Made by a program: the position numbers and the translations under genes | DNA from: Novosphingobium acidiphilum DSM 19966 | GTDB taxonomy: Bacteria; Pseudomonadota; Alphaproteobacteria; Sphingomonadales; Sphingomonadaceae | Direction: 5' to 3' | Assembly (NCBI RefSeq): GCF_000429005.1 | Contig: NZ_AUBA01000014.1 | Span: 38,515 to 102,514, forward strand | DNA: 64,000 bases | In this document: one piece after another, positions 51,405 through 60,536 of the stretch | Numbering within the stretch: position 1 is the stretch's first letter | Layout of the letters: every line of letters begins with the position of its first letter | Notes under the pieces: generated by a model | Seen by the model: the letters and a program-made list of their open reading frames with translations, nothing else | The model's database searches: none | Told to the model about the DNA's origin: nothing

Positions 51405-52961
51405 ATGACCACGATCTCTTCAACCAGTTCGTCAACCGGCGCGACCAGCAGCACGGCAGCGGGCACCGCTGCGACGTCGGCCACCACGACGGCAGCCGCG
51501 TCGACCAGCGCGTCCACGACTGCAACGGGCAGCGCCACCGAAGCGCTGCTGACCAGCCTGGGCGTCAGTGGCACCATCAACGCCACGAGCCTGGCCGACG
51601 AATTGTCGACCGCTGAATACGCCGGCCAGGTCGATCAGCTCAACACGCAGAATTCGACCCTGTCGACCGAGATTTCGGACGCGTCGACGCTGATGAACAT
51701 GACCTCGACGCTCGCCAGTTCACTCGATTCGATGATCAACGCAGGCCAGCTGTCGTCCACCCCGCAGATCGCCAACAGCGGTGTCGCCACGGTCAGCGCC
51801 GGCACCGCCACCGGCAGCGGCACGACCACGCTCGAAGTCGATGCGCTGGCCCAGGGGCAGACAATCGCCAGCCCGACAGTGTCATCAGGCGCCACCGATG
51901 TCGGATCGGGCAGCCTGACGATCACCTTGGGCACGATCGCAGGATCGACATTCACGCCCGGCAGCCAAAATCCGATCAACGTGACCATCGCGCAGGGATC
52001 GACGCTGGCCCAGATGGCCAGCGCGATCAACAGCGCAGGCGCGGGGGTTTCGGCCTATGTCGCCACCAATTCCGATGGCCAGCGGCTGGTCATCACCGGC
52101 CCGCAGGGCGCGGCCAACGCCTTTACCGTCAGCGCCAGCGAGAACGCGTCGGACCCCGGGCTGTCACAATTTGCGTGGAGCCCGGCCGCGTCGGGATCGC
52201 CATCCGGCAGCGGCGCAACTTTGGCCGCGTCGGCCACGGACGCCAGCTATATCCTGGATGGGGTGCAGCGCACGTCTGCGTCGAATGCGATCACCGATGC
52301 AGCGCCGGGCATTTCGCTGAACCTGACCGGGACCAACCGCGGCAACCCGACCACGATCAGCTTTACCGATCCGACCAGCGCGATCACCACCGGCATGAAC
52401 GATCTGGTGTCGGCGCTGAACACGATCGTGAACCAGCTCAACACCGACAGCGCGGCAGGCGCCGCGCTCAACAACAACGCCGGCGCACGCGCGCTCCAGC
52501 AATCGCTGTCGAGCCTGAGTTCGACCGTGGTGATGCCCGATGCCACCACCGGACAGCCGGCAACGCTGGCCGATCTGGGGCTGACCACCAACAAGGACGG
52601 CACCTTCACGCTCGACACCAGCGTGCTCGACAAGGCGCTGCAGGCCAATTCTTCGGCGGTGGCCGCAATGTTCACCACCGGGGCGAATGGCGTCTATGCG
52701 ACGGTGTTCAACCTGTCGCAGGCCGTCAACGACCCGACCAACGGCAATTCGCTGGCCGGGTCGGTCAAGGACATGCAAAGCCAGCAAAGCACCATCACGA
52801 CGCAGCTGAGCACGATATCGACCCAACAGACCACGCTGCGCACCCAGCTGGTCAGCCAGTATTCCGCGCTTAACTCCACGGTGACTGCGTATAAATCGAC
52901 CCAGTCGTTCCTGACCCAGCAGGTGGCGCTGTGGACCAATTCCTCCAGTTCGTCAGGCTGA
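51405..52961 (+). CDS. fliD: Filament cap protein FliD (HAP2)
   Basis: The 518-residue cap protein has a Ser/Thr-rich leader, the FliD_N region (LADELSTAEYAGQVDQLNTQNSTLSTEISDASTL), an FliD_C region (YILDGVQRTSASNAITDAAPGISLNLTG; FTLDTSVLDKALQANSSAVAAMFTTG) and a C-terminal coiled-coil end (QQSTITTQLSTISTQQTTLRTQLVSQYSALN). It sits at the filament tip and folds flagellin. It precedes fliS by four bases. Confidence 0.94.
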   Translation: MTTISSTSSSTGATSSTAAGTAATSATTTAAASTSASTTATGSATEALLTSLGVSGTINATSLADELSTAEYAGQVDQLNTQNSTLSTEISDASTLMNMTSTLASSLDSMINAGQLSSTPQIANSGVATVSAGTATGSGTTTLEVDALAQGQTIASPTVSSGATDVGSGSLTITLGTIAGSTFTPGSQNPINVTIAQGSTLAQMASAINSAGAGVSAYVATNSDGQRLVITGPQGAANAFTVSASENASDPGLSQFAWSPAASGSPSGSGATLAASATDASYILDGVQRTSASNAITDAAPGISLNLTGTNRGNPTTISFTDPTSAITTGMNDLVSALNTIVNQLNTDSAAGAALNNNAGARALQQSLSSLSSTVVMPDATTGQPATLADLGLTTNKDGTFTLDTSVLDKALQANSSAVAAMFTTGANGVYATVFNLSQAVNDPTNGNSLAGSVKDMQSQQSTITTQLSTISTQQTTLRTQLVSQYSALNSTVTAYKSTQSFLTQQVALWTNSSSSSG

Positions 52962-52965
52962 TCCG

Positions 52966-53346
52966 ATGCTGCTAAACCGTGACCCTTCGGAAGCCTATCG
53001 CCGGGTCGATTTCGACGCCCGCGTCAAAGGTGCGGATTCGCGCCAGCTGGTCGACCTGTGCCTGGAACAGGTGGCCGGATCGCTGGGCCGTGCGATCCAC
53101 GCTGCGGGTACCGGCGACAATGGCGCCAAAAGCAACGCGCTGACCCGCGCGGTGGCCGCACTGACCGCGCTGCAGATCGGTGTTGATGGCAACGTTCCCA
53201 CAGGGCAGGCCTTGCTCCAACTGTATCAGTCGGCGCGCACCACCATCCTGGACAGCGTGCTGACGTTCGATGCGGCAAAACTGGGCCAGATCCGTCAGGA
53301 TTTCATCGAGATTCGTCAGGCCATGCTGGGCGCCGTTCCGGCCTGA
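52966..53346 (+). CDS. fliS: Flagellin export chaperone FliS
   Basis: The 126 residues match FliS, a helical-bundle chaperone that keeps flagellin unfolded: AYRRVDFDARVKGADSRQLVDLCLEQVAGSLGRAIHA and TAFDAAK-type C-terminus (LDSVLTFDAAKLGQIRQDFIEIRQAML). It is co-transcribed with fliD from the FliA-type promoter. A terminator follows. Confidence 0.9.
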   Translation: MLLNRDPSEAYRRVDFDARVKGADSRQLVDLCLEQVAGSLGRAIHAAGTGDNGAKSNALTRAVAALTALQIGVDGNVPTGQALLQLYQSARTTILDSVLTFDAAKLGQIRQDFIEIRQAMLGAVPA

Positions 53347-53377
53347 TCGGCCGGCAGGTGCGTTGCGCACAACACAT

Positions 53378-53409
53378 CGCCCGCCACAGCTCCATGGCTG
53401 CTGCGGGCG
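53378..53409. terminator. Hairpin between fliS and the divergent-arm cheB
   Basis: CGCCCGC/GCGGGCG with an inner CAGC/GCTG pair forms a long interrupted stem followed by ACGTATTTT on the plus strand. It sits between the converging fliS and cheB paralogue and may serve both. Confidence 0.6.
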
Positions 53410-53444
53410 ACGTATTTTCACAAAAAGCAACCCGCCGGTTGCCG

Positions 53445-54473
53445 TCAGCCGATTGAACATCCGCCCAGGATCACCGCGCCAAGTTCCGACAGCGGCACTT
53501 CGCGGCTGGCCGCATCGAGCGCTATCACCGCTTCGGGGGCTTCGCTGACCAGCGCGGTCTTGCGATCCTGGACAAAGGTTTCGCTGCCGCCATCGCGCAA
53601 CATCTTCATCCCGTGCGCGCCATCGCTGCCCATGCCGGTCAGGACCGCACCGATCGCGGGGATCGCACCGCGCGCGATCGATCCGAACAGCAGGTTGGCC
53701 GAAGGCCGCGCGCCGTCAACTGGATCACGCTCCATCAGGCGCAACCGCGGAGGCGAACCCGGTTCAACCACGACATGGCGCGCCGGATCGGCGGCGATGG
53801 TGATTGTGCCGGGGGTCAGCGTTGCGCCGTCGCTGGCGGCGCGGACATGGCATTTCAGCATTTCGTCCAGCCGGCGGACAAAGGTTTCCACCACCATCGG
53901 TTCGGCCTGAAGGCACACCAGCGTCGGCGGACAGTTGCCCGGAAACTGCGCCAGGATGGTGGTCAGTGCGTCAATCCCGCCCATCGAGGCGCTGATCGCG
54001 GCGATATGACCGTTCCACTGGAACTGGGCATCGCTGGCCTTGTGTTCGACGCGGGGTTTGCGGTCGCGCACATTGGAATTGGCCGCGGCCAGCACGATCT
54101 TGCCCAGCTTGCCCACCGATTTCGAAAACTGTTCGGGCGTTGCCTTCAGCGGTTTGGGAAAGCATTCGACCGCGCCCAGTTCAATGGCGCGCAGCGAAGT
54201 TTCGGTGCCGGCCTGGGTCAGCGATGACAGCATGACCACCGGCATGGGATTGTTCCCCATGATTTCCTCAAGGAATTCGATCCCGCTCATCCCCGGCATT
54301 TCAACATCGAGGGTGATCACATTGGGTTTGAGTTCGGCAATCTGTTCGCGCGCGTCATCGGCGCTGCGCGCGGTTCCGACCACCGTGACGTTTTTGGCCT
54401 GGTCCAGAATGTCTGAAAACAGGGCTCGCATCGCTGCCGAATCATCGACAACCAGAACGCGTGCTTCGTGCAT
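53445..54473 (-). CDS. CheB paralogue with a missing catalytic His
   Basis: The 342-residue protein has an intact receiver domain (VVDDSAAM, phospho-Asp D56 in TLDVEMPG) and a CheB methylesterase domain. The nucleophile S163 (SASMGG) and D284 (GMGSDG) are present. The catalytic His is replaced by Gln (Q189 in TLVCLQAEP, where the second CheB at 58016 reads TLIVQHIA). Methylesterase activity is therefore unlikely. The start MHEARVLVV is chosen because the receiver domain begins there. It is transcribed away from the STAS-cheA operon. A regulatory or phosphate-sink role is possible. Confidence 0.88.
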   Translation of the reverse strand: MHEARVLVVDDSAAMRALFSDILDQAKNVTVVGTARSADDAREQIAELKPNVITLDVEMPGMSGIEFLEEIMGNNPMPVVMLSSLTQAGTETSLRAIELGAVECFPKPLKATPEQFSKSVGKLGKIVLAAANSNVRDRKPRVEHKASDAQFQWNGHIAAISASMGGIDALTTILAQFPGNCPPTLVCLQAEPMVVETFVRRLDEMLKCHVRAASDGATLTPGTITIAADPARHVVVEPGSPPRLRLMERDPVDGARPSANLLFGSIARGAIPAIGAVLTGMGSDGAHGMKMLRDGGSETFVQDRKTALVSEAPEAVIALDAASREVPLSELGAVILGGCSIG

Positions 54474-54694
54474 GGGGCTCGTTATCCCTGGTTTGAGCGC
54501 GCCGCGCATGCCGCAGCGCCTTCCTGCACAAAGCGTTAACCGCCAAGCCGCCAGCAAATCCTGAGGCCCGAGGTAGGTATCTCACCCTAAGCGTGCCGCA
54601 AGCCGACCTTTGCGGGTTGCGGGCTAAGCCGTGGTGTCGGGCAGGCATTCTTCGCCGCATCCCGGCCAAGTCCAAAAGGGAACCTTCGTTGTCC

Positions 54695-54979
54695 ATGGAA
54701 CCGATCAGCCTGCCATCCCGATGCGACCGGGCCGCTGCGGAGGCGTTGTTGCCGGAAATGATTGCCGCGCTGGGTTCGGGTCCGCTGGCCATCGATGCGC
54801 GCGCCTGCACCCAGATCGGCCAGGCCATGCTGCAGATCCTGATCGCATCACGCCGCACGGGTGAAGGCGCGGTCATCGATGCATCGCCGCACTTGCGCGA
54901 CACGGCGCGCAGGCTGGGGCTTGAGGCCGAACTGTTCGACGATGTGCCGGTGCTTTCGAAGGGGAGTGCAGTGGCATGA
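54695..54979 (+). CDS. STAS-domain protein of the chemotaxis operon
   Basis: This 94-residue protein is a STAS domain (PISLPSRCDRAAAEALLPEM; LAIDARACTQIGQAMLQILIASRRTG). The segment that in anti-anti-sigma factors carries the phosphorylated Ser (D-S-S/T-G) reads IGQAML, so classical phosphoregulation is not expected. A TTG codon at 54689 has the better-spaced AAGGG and may be the real start. It overlaps cheA by four bases. Similar STAS genes precede cheA in other proteobacteria. Confidence 0.75.
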   Translation: MEPISLPSRCDRAAAEALLPEMIAALGSGPLAIDARACTQIGQAMLQILIASRRTGEGAVIDASPHLRDTARRLGLEAELFDDVPVLSKGSAVA

Positions 54980-57150
54980 ATGCCGATGAAATCCAGGCAA
55001 TCTTCTTTGCCGAATGCGAAGAATCACTCGCCGCGGCCGAACAGGGCCTGGCCGCGTGCAAGGCCGGCACGCATGACCACGACACGATCAACGCGGTGTT
55101 TCGCGGGGTCCATTCGATCAAGGGCGGCGCGGGCGCGTTTGGCTATATCGCGTTGCAGGGCTTTACCCATACGTTCGAAACGCTGCTGTCCGACGTGCGC
55201 GATGGCACCGTGGCGATCACCGATGGGCTGATCGACCTGATGCTGGGCGCGCTCGACACGCTGAGCGATCATGTCGCGGCCGCGCGCGGACTGGGCGAAA
55301 CCCCCGACGATGGTGCGCTGCAGGCCGAATTGACGGCCGCGATGGCTGCCAACGCCGGCGTCGCACCGATGCCGGCGCCCGCACCTGTCGTTACAGCGGC
55401 GGTCGCGCCCGCGTTTGACGATGATGACGGCGAACCGCTGAGCGATTTCGACTTTTCCGCGATGCTTGACGACATTGCCGGTGCCCTCGATGCCGCTGGT
55501 GCGGACAGCACATCGGGCGATGCCCCCGTCGATGCGGCCTGGGCCGTCAAAGTGCGCCCCCATGCCGGCGCGATGCGCAACGGCAGCGAACCGCTGCTGA
55601 TGCTGCGCGAAATTCTCGACCTGGGCGGCCAGTGCGTCGATTGCGATGTCAGCCAGATCCCTTCACTCGACACGATTGATCCGGGTACCGGGTATCTTGG
55701 CTGGACGTTTGCGCTGCCGTCAGGCGTGGCGCAGGCAGCGGTCACCGACATTTTCGATTTTGTCGGCGACGGGTGCAGCCTGGTGTTCGGCGATGCCACG
55801 CCGATGCCGCCGGTGCGCCCGCAGGCAACCTCGATCAAGGCGGCGTCCCCCCCCGCGACACCGCTTGCCACACTGCCATCCAGCGCGGCCGTTGCCGGGG
55901 CCGAGCCGCCGATTGCGCCGGTGCCGGCCCCCACCAGTGGCGTAGCCACACCACCCGCACCGCCCGCGATGGGCCAGTCGATCCGTATCGAACTGGGCAA
56001 GCTGGACAAGCTGATCGATGCGGTGGGCGAACTGGTCATCGCCCAGGCGATGATGGCCCAGCGACTGGCCGGCGATGGCCTGGCCGTGACCGAAGAGCTG
56101 ACCATGCTCGAAGGCCTGACCCGCGATATTCAGGAATCGGCCATGGCGATCCGCGCCCAGCCGATCGGTTCGGTGTTCAGCCGGGTGCCGCGCATCCTGC
56201 GTGAATTGACCAGCAGCACGGGCAAGCACGTCCGGCTCGAGGTTTCGGGCGAAAGCACCGAGCTGGACAAGACCGTGATCGAAAGGCTGGGCGAGCCGCT
56301 GACCCACCTGATCCGCAATGCTGTCGATCATGGCATCGAACCGGCCGAGGCGCGGCTGGCCGCGGGCAAATCACCCGAAGGCACACTGACCCTGTCGGCA
56401 GAACACCGTTCGGGCCGCATCCTGATTCGCATCGGCGACGATGGAAAAGGCATCGATCGCGATCGGGTCCTGGCCAAGGCGGTGGAAAAAGGGCTGGTGG
56501 CCCCCGATGCGCAACTGTCGCGCGAAGAGATCGATCAGCTGATCTTTGCGCCCGGTTTTTCGACCGCACAGACGATTACCAATGTCTCCGGACGCGGCGT
56601 CGGCATGGACGTGGTGCGCCAGAACGTAAAGGACCTGGGCGGGCGCATCACGATCGAATCCGAACCGGGCAAAGGCACCACGTTCACACTGACCCTGCCG
56701 CTGACACTGGCGATCTCGGACGGGATGGTGGTCAATGTCGGCGATCAGACGCTGGTCGTGCCCCTGGCCAACGTGGTTGAAAGCCTGCGTCCGGAACCCG
56801 GCGAGGTCAAAGGCCTGGGCGCAAACCGCGCGATGATCAATGTGCGCGGCCGGTTCATTCCGGTGCTGCCGCTGCACATCGCAGTGGGCGCCGCGGGCGC
56901 GGTCGAAGCCGCCGAACACGGCGTGCTGATCGTGGTCGAAACCGAAGGCGCCGGCCGTGCCGCACTGCTGGTCGATGCGATCTGCGATCAGCGCCAGGTG
57001 GTGATCAAAAGCCTCGACACGCATTATCGCTCGGTCGAGGGGGTTGCGGGTGCAACCATCCTGGGCGACGGGCGCGTGGCGCTGATCGTCGATGTCGACG
57101 GGCTGGTCGCCCACAGCCTGGCCGATATCGGCCTGAGCGAGGCGGCATGA
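54976..57150 (+). CDS. cheA: Chemotaxis histidine kinase CheA
   Basis: The 724-residue kinase has an Hpt domain with phospho-His H46 (FRGVHSIKGGAGAF), a Pro/Ala-rich linker, a dimerisation domain (LGKLDKLIDAVGELVIAQAMMAQRL), the ATP-binding domain (N box HLIRNAVDHGIE, G1 GDDGKGID, G2 GRGVGMDVV) and a C-terminal CheW-like domain. It phosphorylates CheY and CheB in response to receptors, none of which are encoded here. It is coupled to the STAS gene and cheR by 4-base overlaps. Confidence 0.96.
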   Translation: MNADEIQAIFFAECEESLAAAEQGLAACKAGTHDHDTINAVFRGVHSIKGGAGAFGYIALQGFTHTFETLLSDVRDGTVAITDGLIDLMLGALDTLSDHVAAARGLGETPDDGALQAELTAAMAANAGVAPMPAPAPVVTAAVAPAFDDDDGEPLSDFDFSAMLDDIAGALDAAGADSTSGDAPVDAAWAVKVRPHAGAMRNGSEPLLMLREILDLGGQCVDCDVSQIPSLDTIDPGTGYLGWTFALPSGVAQAAVTDIFDFVGDGCSLVFGDATPMPPVRPQATSIKAASPPATPLATLPSSAAVAGAEPPIAPVPAPTSGVATPPAPPAMGQSIRIELGKLDKLIDAVGELVIAQAMMAQRLAGDGLAVTEELTMLEGLTRDIQESAMAIRAQPIGSVFSRVPRILRELTSSTGKHVRLEVSGESTELDKTVIERLGEPLTHLIRNAVDHGIEPAEARLAAGKSPEGTLTLSAEHRSGRILIRIGDDGKGIDRDRVLAKAVEKGLVAPDAQLSREEIDQLIFAPGFSTAQTITNVSGRGVGMDVVRQNVKDLGGRITIESEPGKGTTFTLTLPLTLAISDGMVVNVGDQTLVVPLANVVESLRPEPGEVKGLGANRAMINVRGRFIPVLPLHIAVGAAGAVEAAEHGVLIVVETEGAGRAALLVDAICDQRQVVIKSLDTHYRSVEGVAGATILGDGRVALIVDVDGLVAHSLADIGLSEAA

Positions 57151-58019
57151 ACCTGTCTGCCGCCTTTTCCGATGCCCTGCCGGGGATCAGTCCCGACATC
57201 TATGGCGCCGACGATTTTCGCGCGATCAGCGAAATCGCCTATCGCGAAGCCGGGATTGTGCTGCCGCAGGGCAAGGCGATGCTGGTCTATTCGCGTATCG
57301 CCCCGCTGGTGCGCGATGGCGGGTGCGCCACATTCGGTGCCTATGTCATGCGCATCCGCGAAGATGCGGCAGAGCGTCAGAAGGCGATCTGCGCGCTGAC
57401 CACCAACCACACGTTCTTTTACCGCGAATCGCATCATTTCGAACACTTCCGCGACACCGTGCGCCCGCACCTGCTGCAACGGCTGGACCGGGGCGGAAAA
57501 GTGCGGATGTGGTCGGCCGGCTGTTCCAGCGGCGAGGAAACCTGGTCGCTGGGCATGACATTGCTCGGTCCCGATCGTCAGGCGGGGCTTGCGCTGGCAA
57601 AACGCGACATCCGCATTCTGGCCAGCGATATTGCCACCCACGCGCTGACCAAGGCGATGGCCGCCCGTTATCGCGCCGACGATCTCAAGCCCGTGCCCGA
57701 AGCCTTGCGCACGGCATGGACCACCCCGTGCGGCGACGAGGCCGAGATTGCCGCAGAATTGCGCGCAATGGCACGTTTCCGGACGCTCAATCTGCTGGGC
57801 GATTGGCCGATGCAGGGCCGGTTTGACGTAATTTTTTGCCGCAACGTCATGATATATTTTGATAATCCCACAAAAGAACGACTTGTGGCGCGCTTTGCCG
57901 AAATGCTCGAACCCGATGGCACATTGTATGTCGGACACAGCGAACGCGTCACCGGACCCGCGCTTGATCACCTCATGCCGATGGGGCCCACCGTCTATCG
58001 CCGGAGAACTGCCGCATGA
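57147..58019 (+). CDS. cheR: Chemotaxis receptor methyltransferase CheR
   Basis: The 290-residue enzyme methylates receptor glutamates with S-adenosylmethionine. The N-terminal helical domain is followed by LTTNHTFFYRESHHFEHF, the SAM site WSAGCSSGEETWSLGM and NVMIYFDNPTKERLVARFAEML. It overlaps both cheA and cheB by four bases. The pentapeptide receptor-binding subdomain cannot be assessed without receptors. Confidence 0.95.
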   Translation: MNLSAAFSDALPGISPDIYGADDFRAISEIAYREAGIVLPQGKAMLVYSRIAPLVRDGGCATFGAYVMRIREDAAERQKAICALTTNHTFFYRESHHFEHFRDTVRPHLLQRLDRGGKVRMWSAGCSSGEETWSLGMTLLGPDRQAGLALAKRDIRILASDIATHALTKAMAARYRADDLKPVPEALRTAWTTPCGDEAEIAAELRAMARFRTLNLLGDWPMQGRFDVIFCRNVMIYFDNPTKERLVARFAEMLEPDGTLYVGHSERVTGPALDHLMPMGPTVYRRRTAA

Positions 58020-59053
58020 GCGCTGCCCAACCCGCCATACGCGTGGTCATTGTCGAGGATTCTCCGACGATGCGCGCCATTCTCAAAACCCGGCTGGAAC
58101 GCGATGGCGATATCGTCGTGGTCGGTGCCGCAGCCGATGCGGCCCAGGGCCGCATGATGATCCGCGAACTCGATCCCGACGTGGTCACACTCGATGTTGA
58201 AATGCCGGGCATGAACGGGCTCGATTTTCTCGAAAAGATCATGGCTTTGCGGCCAACCCCGGTGATCGTGGTGTCGGGCTCAACGCAAAAGGGTACCGAA
58301 ACGACCGCGCGCGCGCTCGCGCTGGGTGCGGTCAATTGCTATGCCAAAACCGGACATTCGGGCGGCCTGCCGTTCGACGATGGCGGGATGCTGGCCGGCC
58401 TGATCCGCGAAGCATCGCGCGTGCGCTTTGGCGAGCGGGGCCCTGCACCGCAACGCGTGGCCAGCGATCTGCGCACATCGCTGAAAGAGCGGCCGCGCCT
58501 GATTGCGGTCGGATCGTCCACCGGCGGGGTCGAGGCGTTGCAAATTCTGCTGGGTGGATTTCCGGCGGATTGTCCGCCCACGCTGATTGTGCAGCATATC
58601 GCCATGCGGTTTGCCCCCGCGGTGGCCCGCACGCTCGATCAGAATTGCCCGCCGCGTATCCAGCTGGCCGAACCCGACCTGCCGCTGCGCGATGGCCATG
58701 TCTATCTGGCGCCGGGCGATGACCGTCACCTGAGCGTCGGCGGCAGCGCTTTGTGCTGTCGACTGCGCCAGGGCGAACGGGTGTCGGGCCATGTGCCATC
58801 GGTGGATGTGCTGTTTCAATCGGTGGCCAAGTCGGTGGGGGCCAACGCCATCGGGATCCTGTTGACCGGCATGGGCAGCGATGGCGCGCAAGGGCTGCTC
58901 GCCATGGCCCAGGCCGGCGCGCACACGATCGCGCAGGACGAGGCAACTTCGATCGTGTTCGGCATGCCCCGTGCGGCGATCTCGCTCGGCGCGGCCGGAG
59001 TGGTCGCCCCGATCGGGCAGATCGCCCGCCATGCCTTCAGCAAGGCGGCCTGA
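58016..59053 (+). CDS. cheB: Chemotaxis response regulator methylesterase CheB
   Basis: The 345-residue protein has a receiver domain (phospho-Asp D60 in TLDVEMPG) and a methylesterase domain with the full triad: S168 (GSSTGG), H194 (VQHIA) and D289 (GMGSDG). It removes methyl groups from receptors and opposes CheR. In contrast to the paralogue at 53445 it looks fully active. Confidence 0.95.
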   Translation: MSAAQPAIRVVIVEDSPTMRAILKTRLERDGDIVVVGAAADAAQGRMMIRELDPDVVTLDVEMPGMNGLDFLEKIMALRPTPVIVVSGSTQKGTETTARALALGAVNCYAKTGHSGGLPFDDGGMLAGLIREASRVRFGERGPAPQRVASDLRTSLKERPRLIAVGSSTGGVEALQILLGGFPADCPPTLIVQHIAMRFAPAVARTLDQNCPPRIQLAEPDLPLRDGHVYLAPGDDRHLSVGGSALCCRLRQGERVSGHVPSVDVLFQSVAKSVGANAIGILLTGMGSDGAQGLLAMAQAGAHTIAQDEATSIVFGMPRAAISLGAAGVVAPIGQIARHAFSKAA

Positions 59054-59056
59054 GCG

Positions 59057-59617
59057 ATGTTCGAACAAAGAATCCAGCCTGCCGGCACCCTTGTACCCGA
59101 ACGCATCACGGTCATGCAGGGCCAGGCCATGGTCAGCGGCGAACCCGGCGCCGAAATGTCGACCGTGCTGGGCAGTTGCGTCGCGCTGTGCCTGTTCGAC
59201 CCCGATGCGCGACTGGGCGGCATGAACCATTTTTTGCTGGCCGAACCGCCCGCCATGGCCAGCGGTGCCTCGGTCGACGAATTCTATGGCACATATCTGA
59301 TGGAACTGCTGGTCAACCAGATGCTGGGCAGGGGCGCGCGCAAAAGCCGCCTGAAGGCGCACCTGTACGGCGGGGCCAACGTCAATCGCAACATGATGCG
59401 CATCGGCTCGGCCAACGCCGATTTTGCCCGCAGCTTTGTCCAGCGCGAAGGGATCGAGTTGGTCCGTGCGGATCTGGGGGGGAACAGCGCACGACGCGTC
59501 GATTTCCGGCCCGCGTCGGGCCAGGTGCGGTGCCGCACTGTAGAAGACCGCTTTGCCCCGCCCGTCCAGCCCTCCACCCGTCCAGCAAAGGCCACCGGCG
59601 ATGTCGAACTTTTCTGA
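59057..59617 (+). CDS. cheD: Chemoreceptor glutamine deamidase CheD
   Basis: The 186-residue enzyme has the Cys-His catalytic pattern (C41 in LGSCVALCLFD, H58 in GMNHFLL) and the conserved LKAHLYGGANV and GIELVRADLGGNSARRV segments. CheD deamidates receptor glutamines and can bind CheC-type phosphatases; no cheC or cheZ is seen here. It starts three bases after cheB. Confidence 0.93.
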   Translation: MFEQRIQPAGTLVPERITVMQGQAMVSGEPGAEMSTVLGSCVALCLFDPDARLGGMNHFLLAEPPAMASGASVDEFYGTYLMELLVNQMLGRGARKSRLKAHLYGGANVNRNMMRIGSANADFARSFVQREGIELVRADLGGNSARRVDFRPASGQVRCRTVEDRFAPPVQPSTRPAKATGDVELF

Positions 59618-59663
59618 AACCCAACCCGCCCCGAATCTGACCCCAACCAGCGAGCCAGCCTGC

Positions 59664-60035
59664 ATGAACACCACCACCCGCATTCTTACAGTTGACGACA
59701 GCCCGTCGATGCGGGCGCTGCTCAACCACGCGCTCACCACCCAGGGGTTTGACGTTGCCCAGGCCGAAGACGGTCTGGCCGCACTTGACTGGCTGGCGTT
59801 GAACGAGGTCGATGTCGTGATTACCGACATCAACATGCCGCGGCTTGACGGGTTTGGCCTGATCGAGCGGCTGCGCGAAGGCAGCCGCCATCGCGATCGC
59901 CCGATCCTGGTGCTGACCACGGAAAGCAGCGAAGAGAAAAAGGCGCGCGCGCGCGCCGCCGGCGCCACCGGATGGATCGTAAAGCCGTTCGACCCCGCAA
60001 AGCTCGTCGCCGCCGTGCGCCGCATCGCGCATTGA
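59664..60035 (+). CDS. cheY: Chemotaxis response regulator CheY
   Basis: The 123-residue single-domain receiver has the acidic pair DD (11-12), phospho-Asp D55 (VVITDINMP), the Thr switch residue (LVLTTES) and Lys (GWIVKPFDP). It should carry the signal from CheA to the motor, yet FliM in this cluster lacks its usual docking peptide. An alternative ATG at 59601, overlapping cheD, has a better AAAGG site and would add 21 disordered residues. Confidence 0.92.
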   Translation: MNTTTRILTVDDSPSMRALLNHALTTQGFDVAQAEDGLAALDWLALNEVDVVITDINMPRLDGFGLIERLREGSRHRDRPILVLTTESSEEKKARARAAGATGWIVKPFDPAKLVAAVRRIAH

Positions 60036-60060
60036 TCATCCTGCACCCTGGAGAATGGTG

Positions 60061-60504
60061 ATGCCCCGTGAACTCATCACGTTTGAAGTCGAAGGACAGG
60101 TGTTCGGGCTCGACATCATGTCGATCCGCGAAATCCGTGCGTGGAGCCCCACGACGCGCCTGCCGCGCGTGCCGCATTATGTCGCGGGCGTGGTCAATCT
60201 GCGCGGAACCGTGCTGCCGGTGGTCGACCTGGCTGCCCGGCTGGGCTGGCGCGCCACCGAGCCGACCCCGCGGCATGCGATCATCGTCACCCAACTGGGC
60301 GCCCAGGTCGGCGGATGGATCGTCGATTCGGTCAGCGACATCGTGACAGTGCCCGACAACACCCTGCAACCACCTCCGCCAAGCGCGGGGCACGACACGG
60401 TCGTGCCGTTCCTCGACGGGCTGGCCGCGATCGATGATCACATGGTCATGGTGCTCAATCTATCCGCGCTGAGCGACGGTGCACAGGTTGCAGAAGCCGC
60501 CTGA
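60061..60504 (+). CDS. cheW: Chemotaxis coupling protein CheW
   Basis: The 147-residue SH3-like protein couples receptors to CheA (FEVEGQVFGLDIMSIREIRAW; VVNLRGTVLPVVDLAARLGW; IVDSVSDIVTV). The start at 60061 is chosen because GGAG lies 7 bases before it; the ATG at 60055 is too close to that site. Confidence 0.95.
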   Translation: MPRELITFEVEGQVFGLDIMSIREIRAWSPTTRLPRVPHYVAGVVNLRGTVLPVVDLAARLGWRATEPTPRHAIIVTQLGAQVGGWIVDSVSDIVTVPDNTLQPPPPSAGHDTVVPFLDGLAAIDDHMVMVLNLSALSDGAQVAEAA

Positions 60505-60536
60505 CGCACCCGCGCCCAGGTCCAGGAGAAACACGC

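Noticed and set aside
54474..54694. A FliA-type promoter for the cheB paralogue
   Set aside because: The minus strand has TTAAC-N14-GGCGCTGC, but the -10 box breaks the GCCG core shared by the four better sites.
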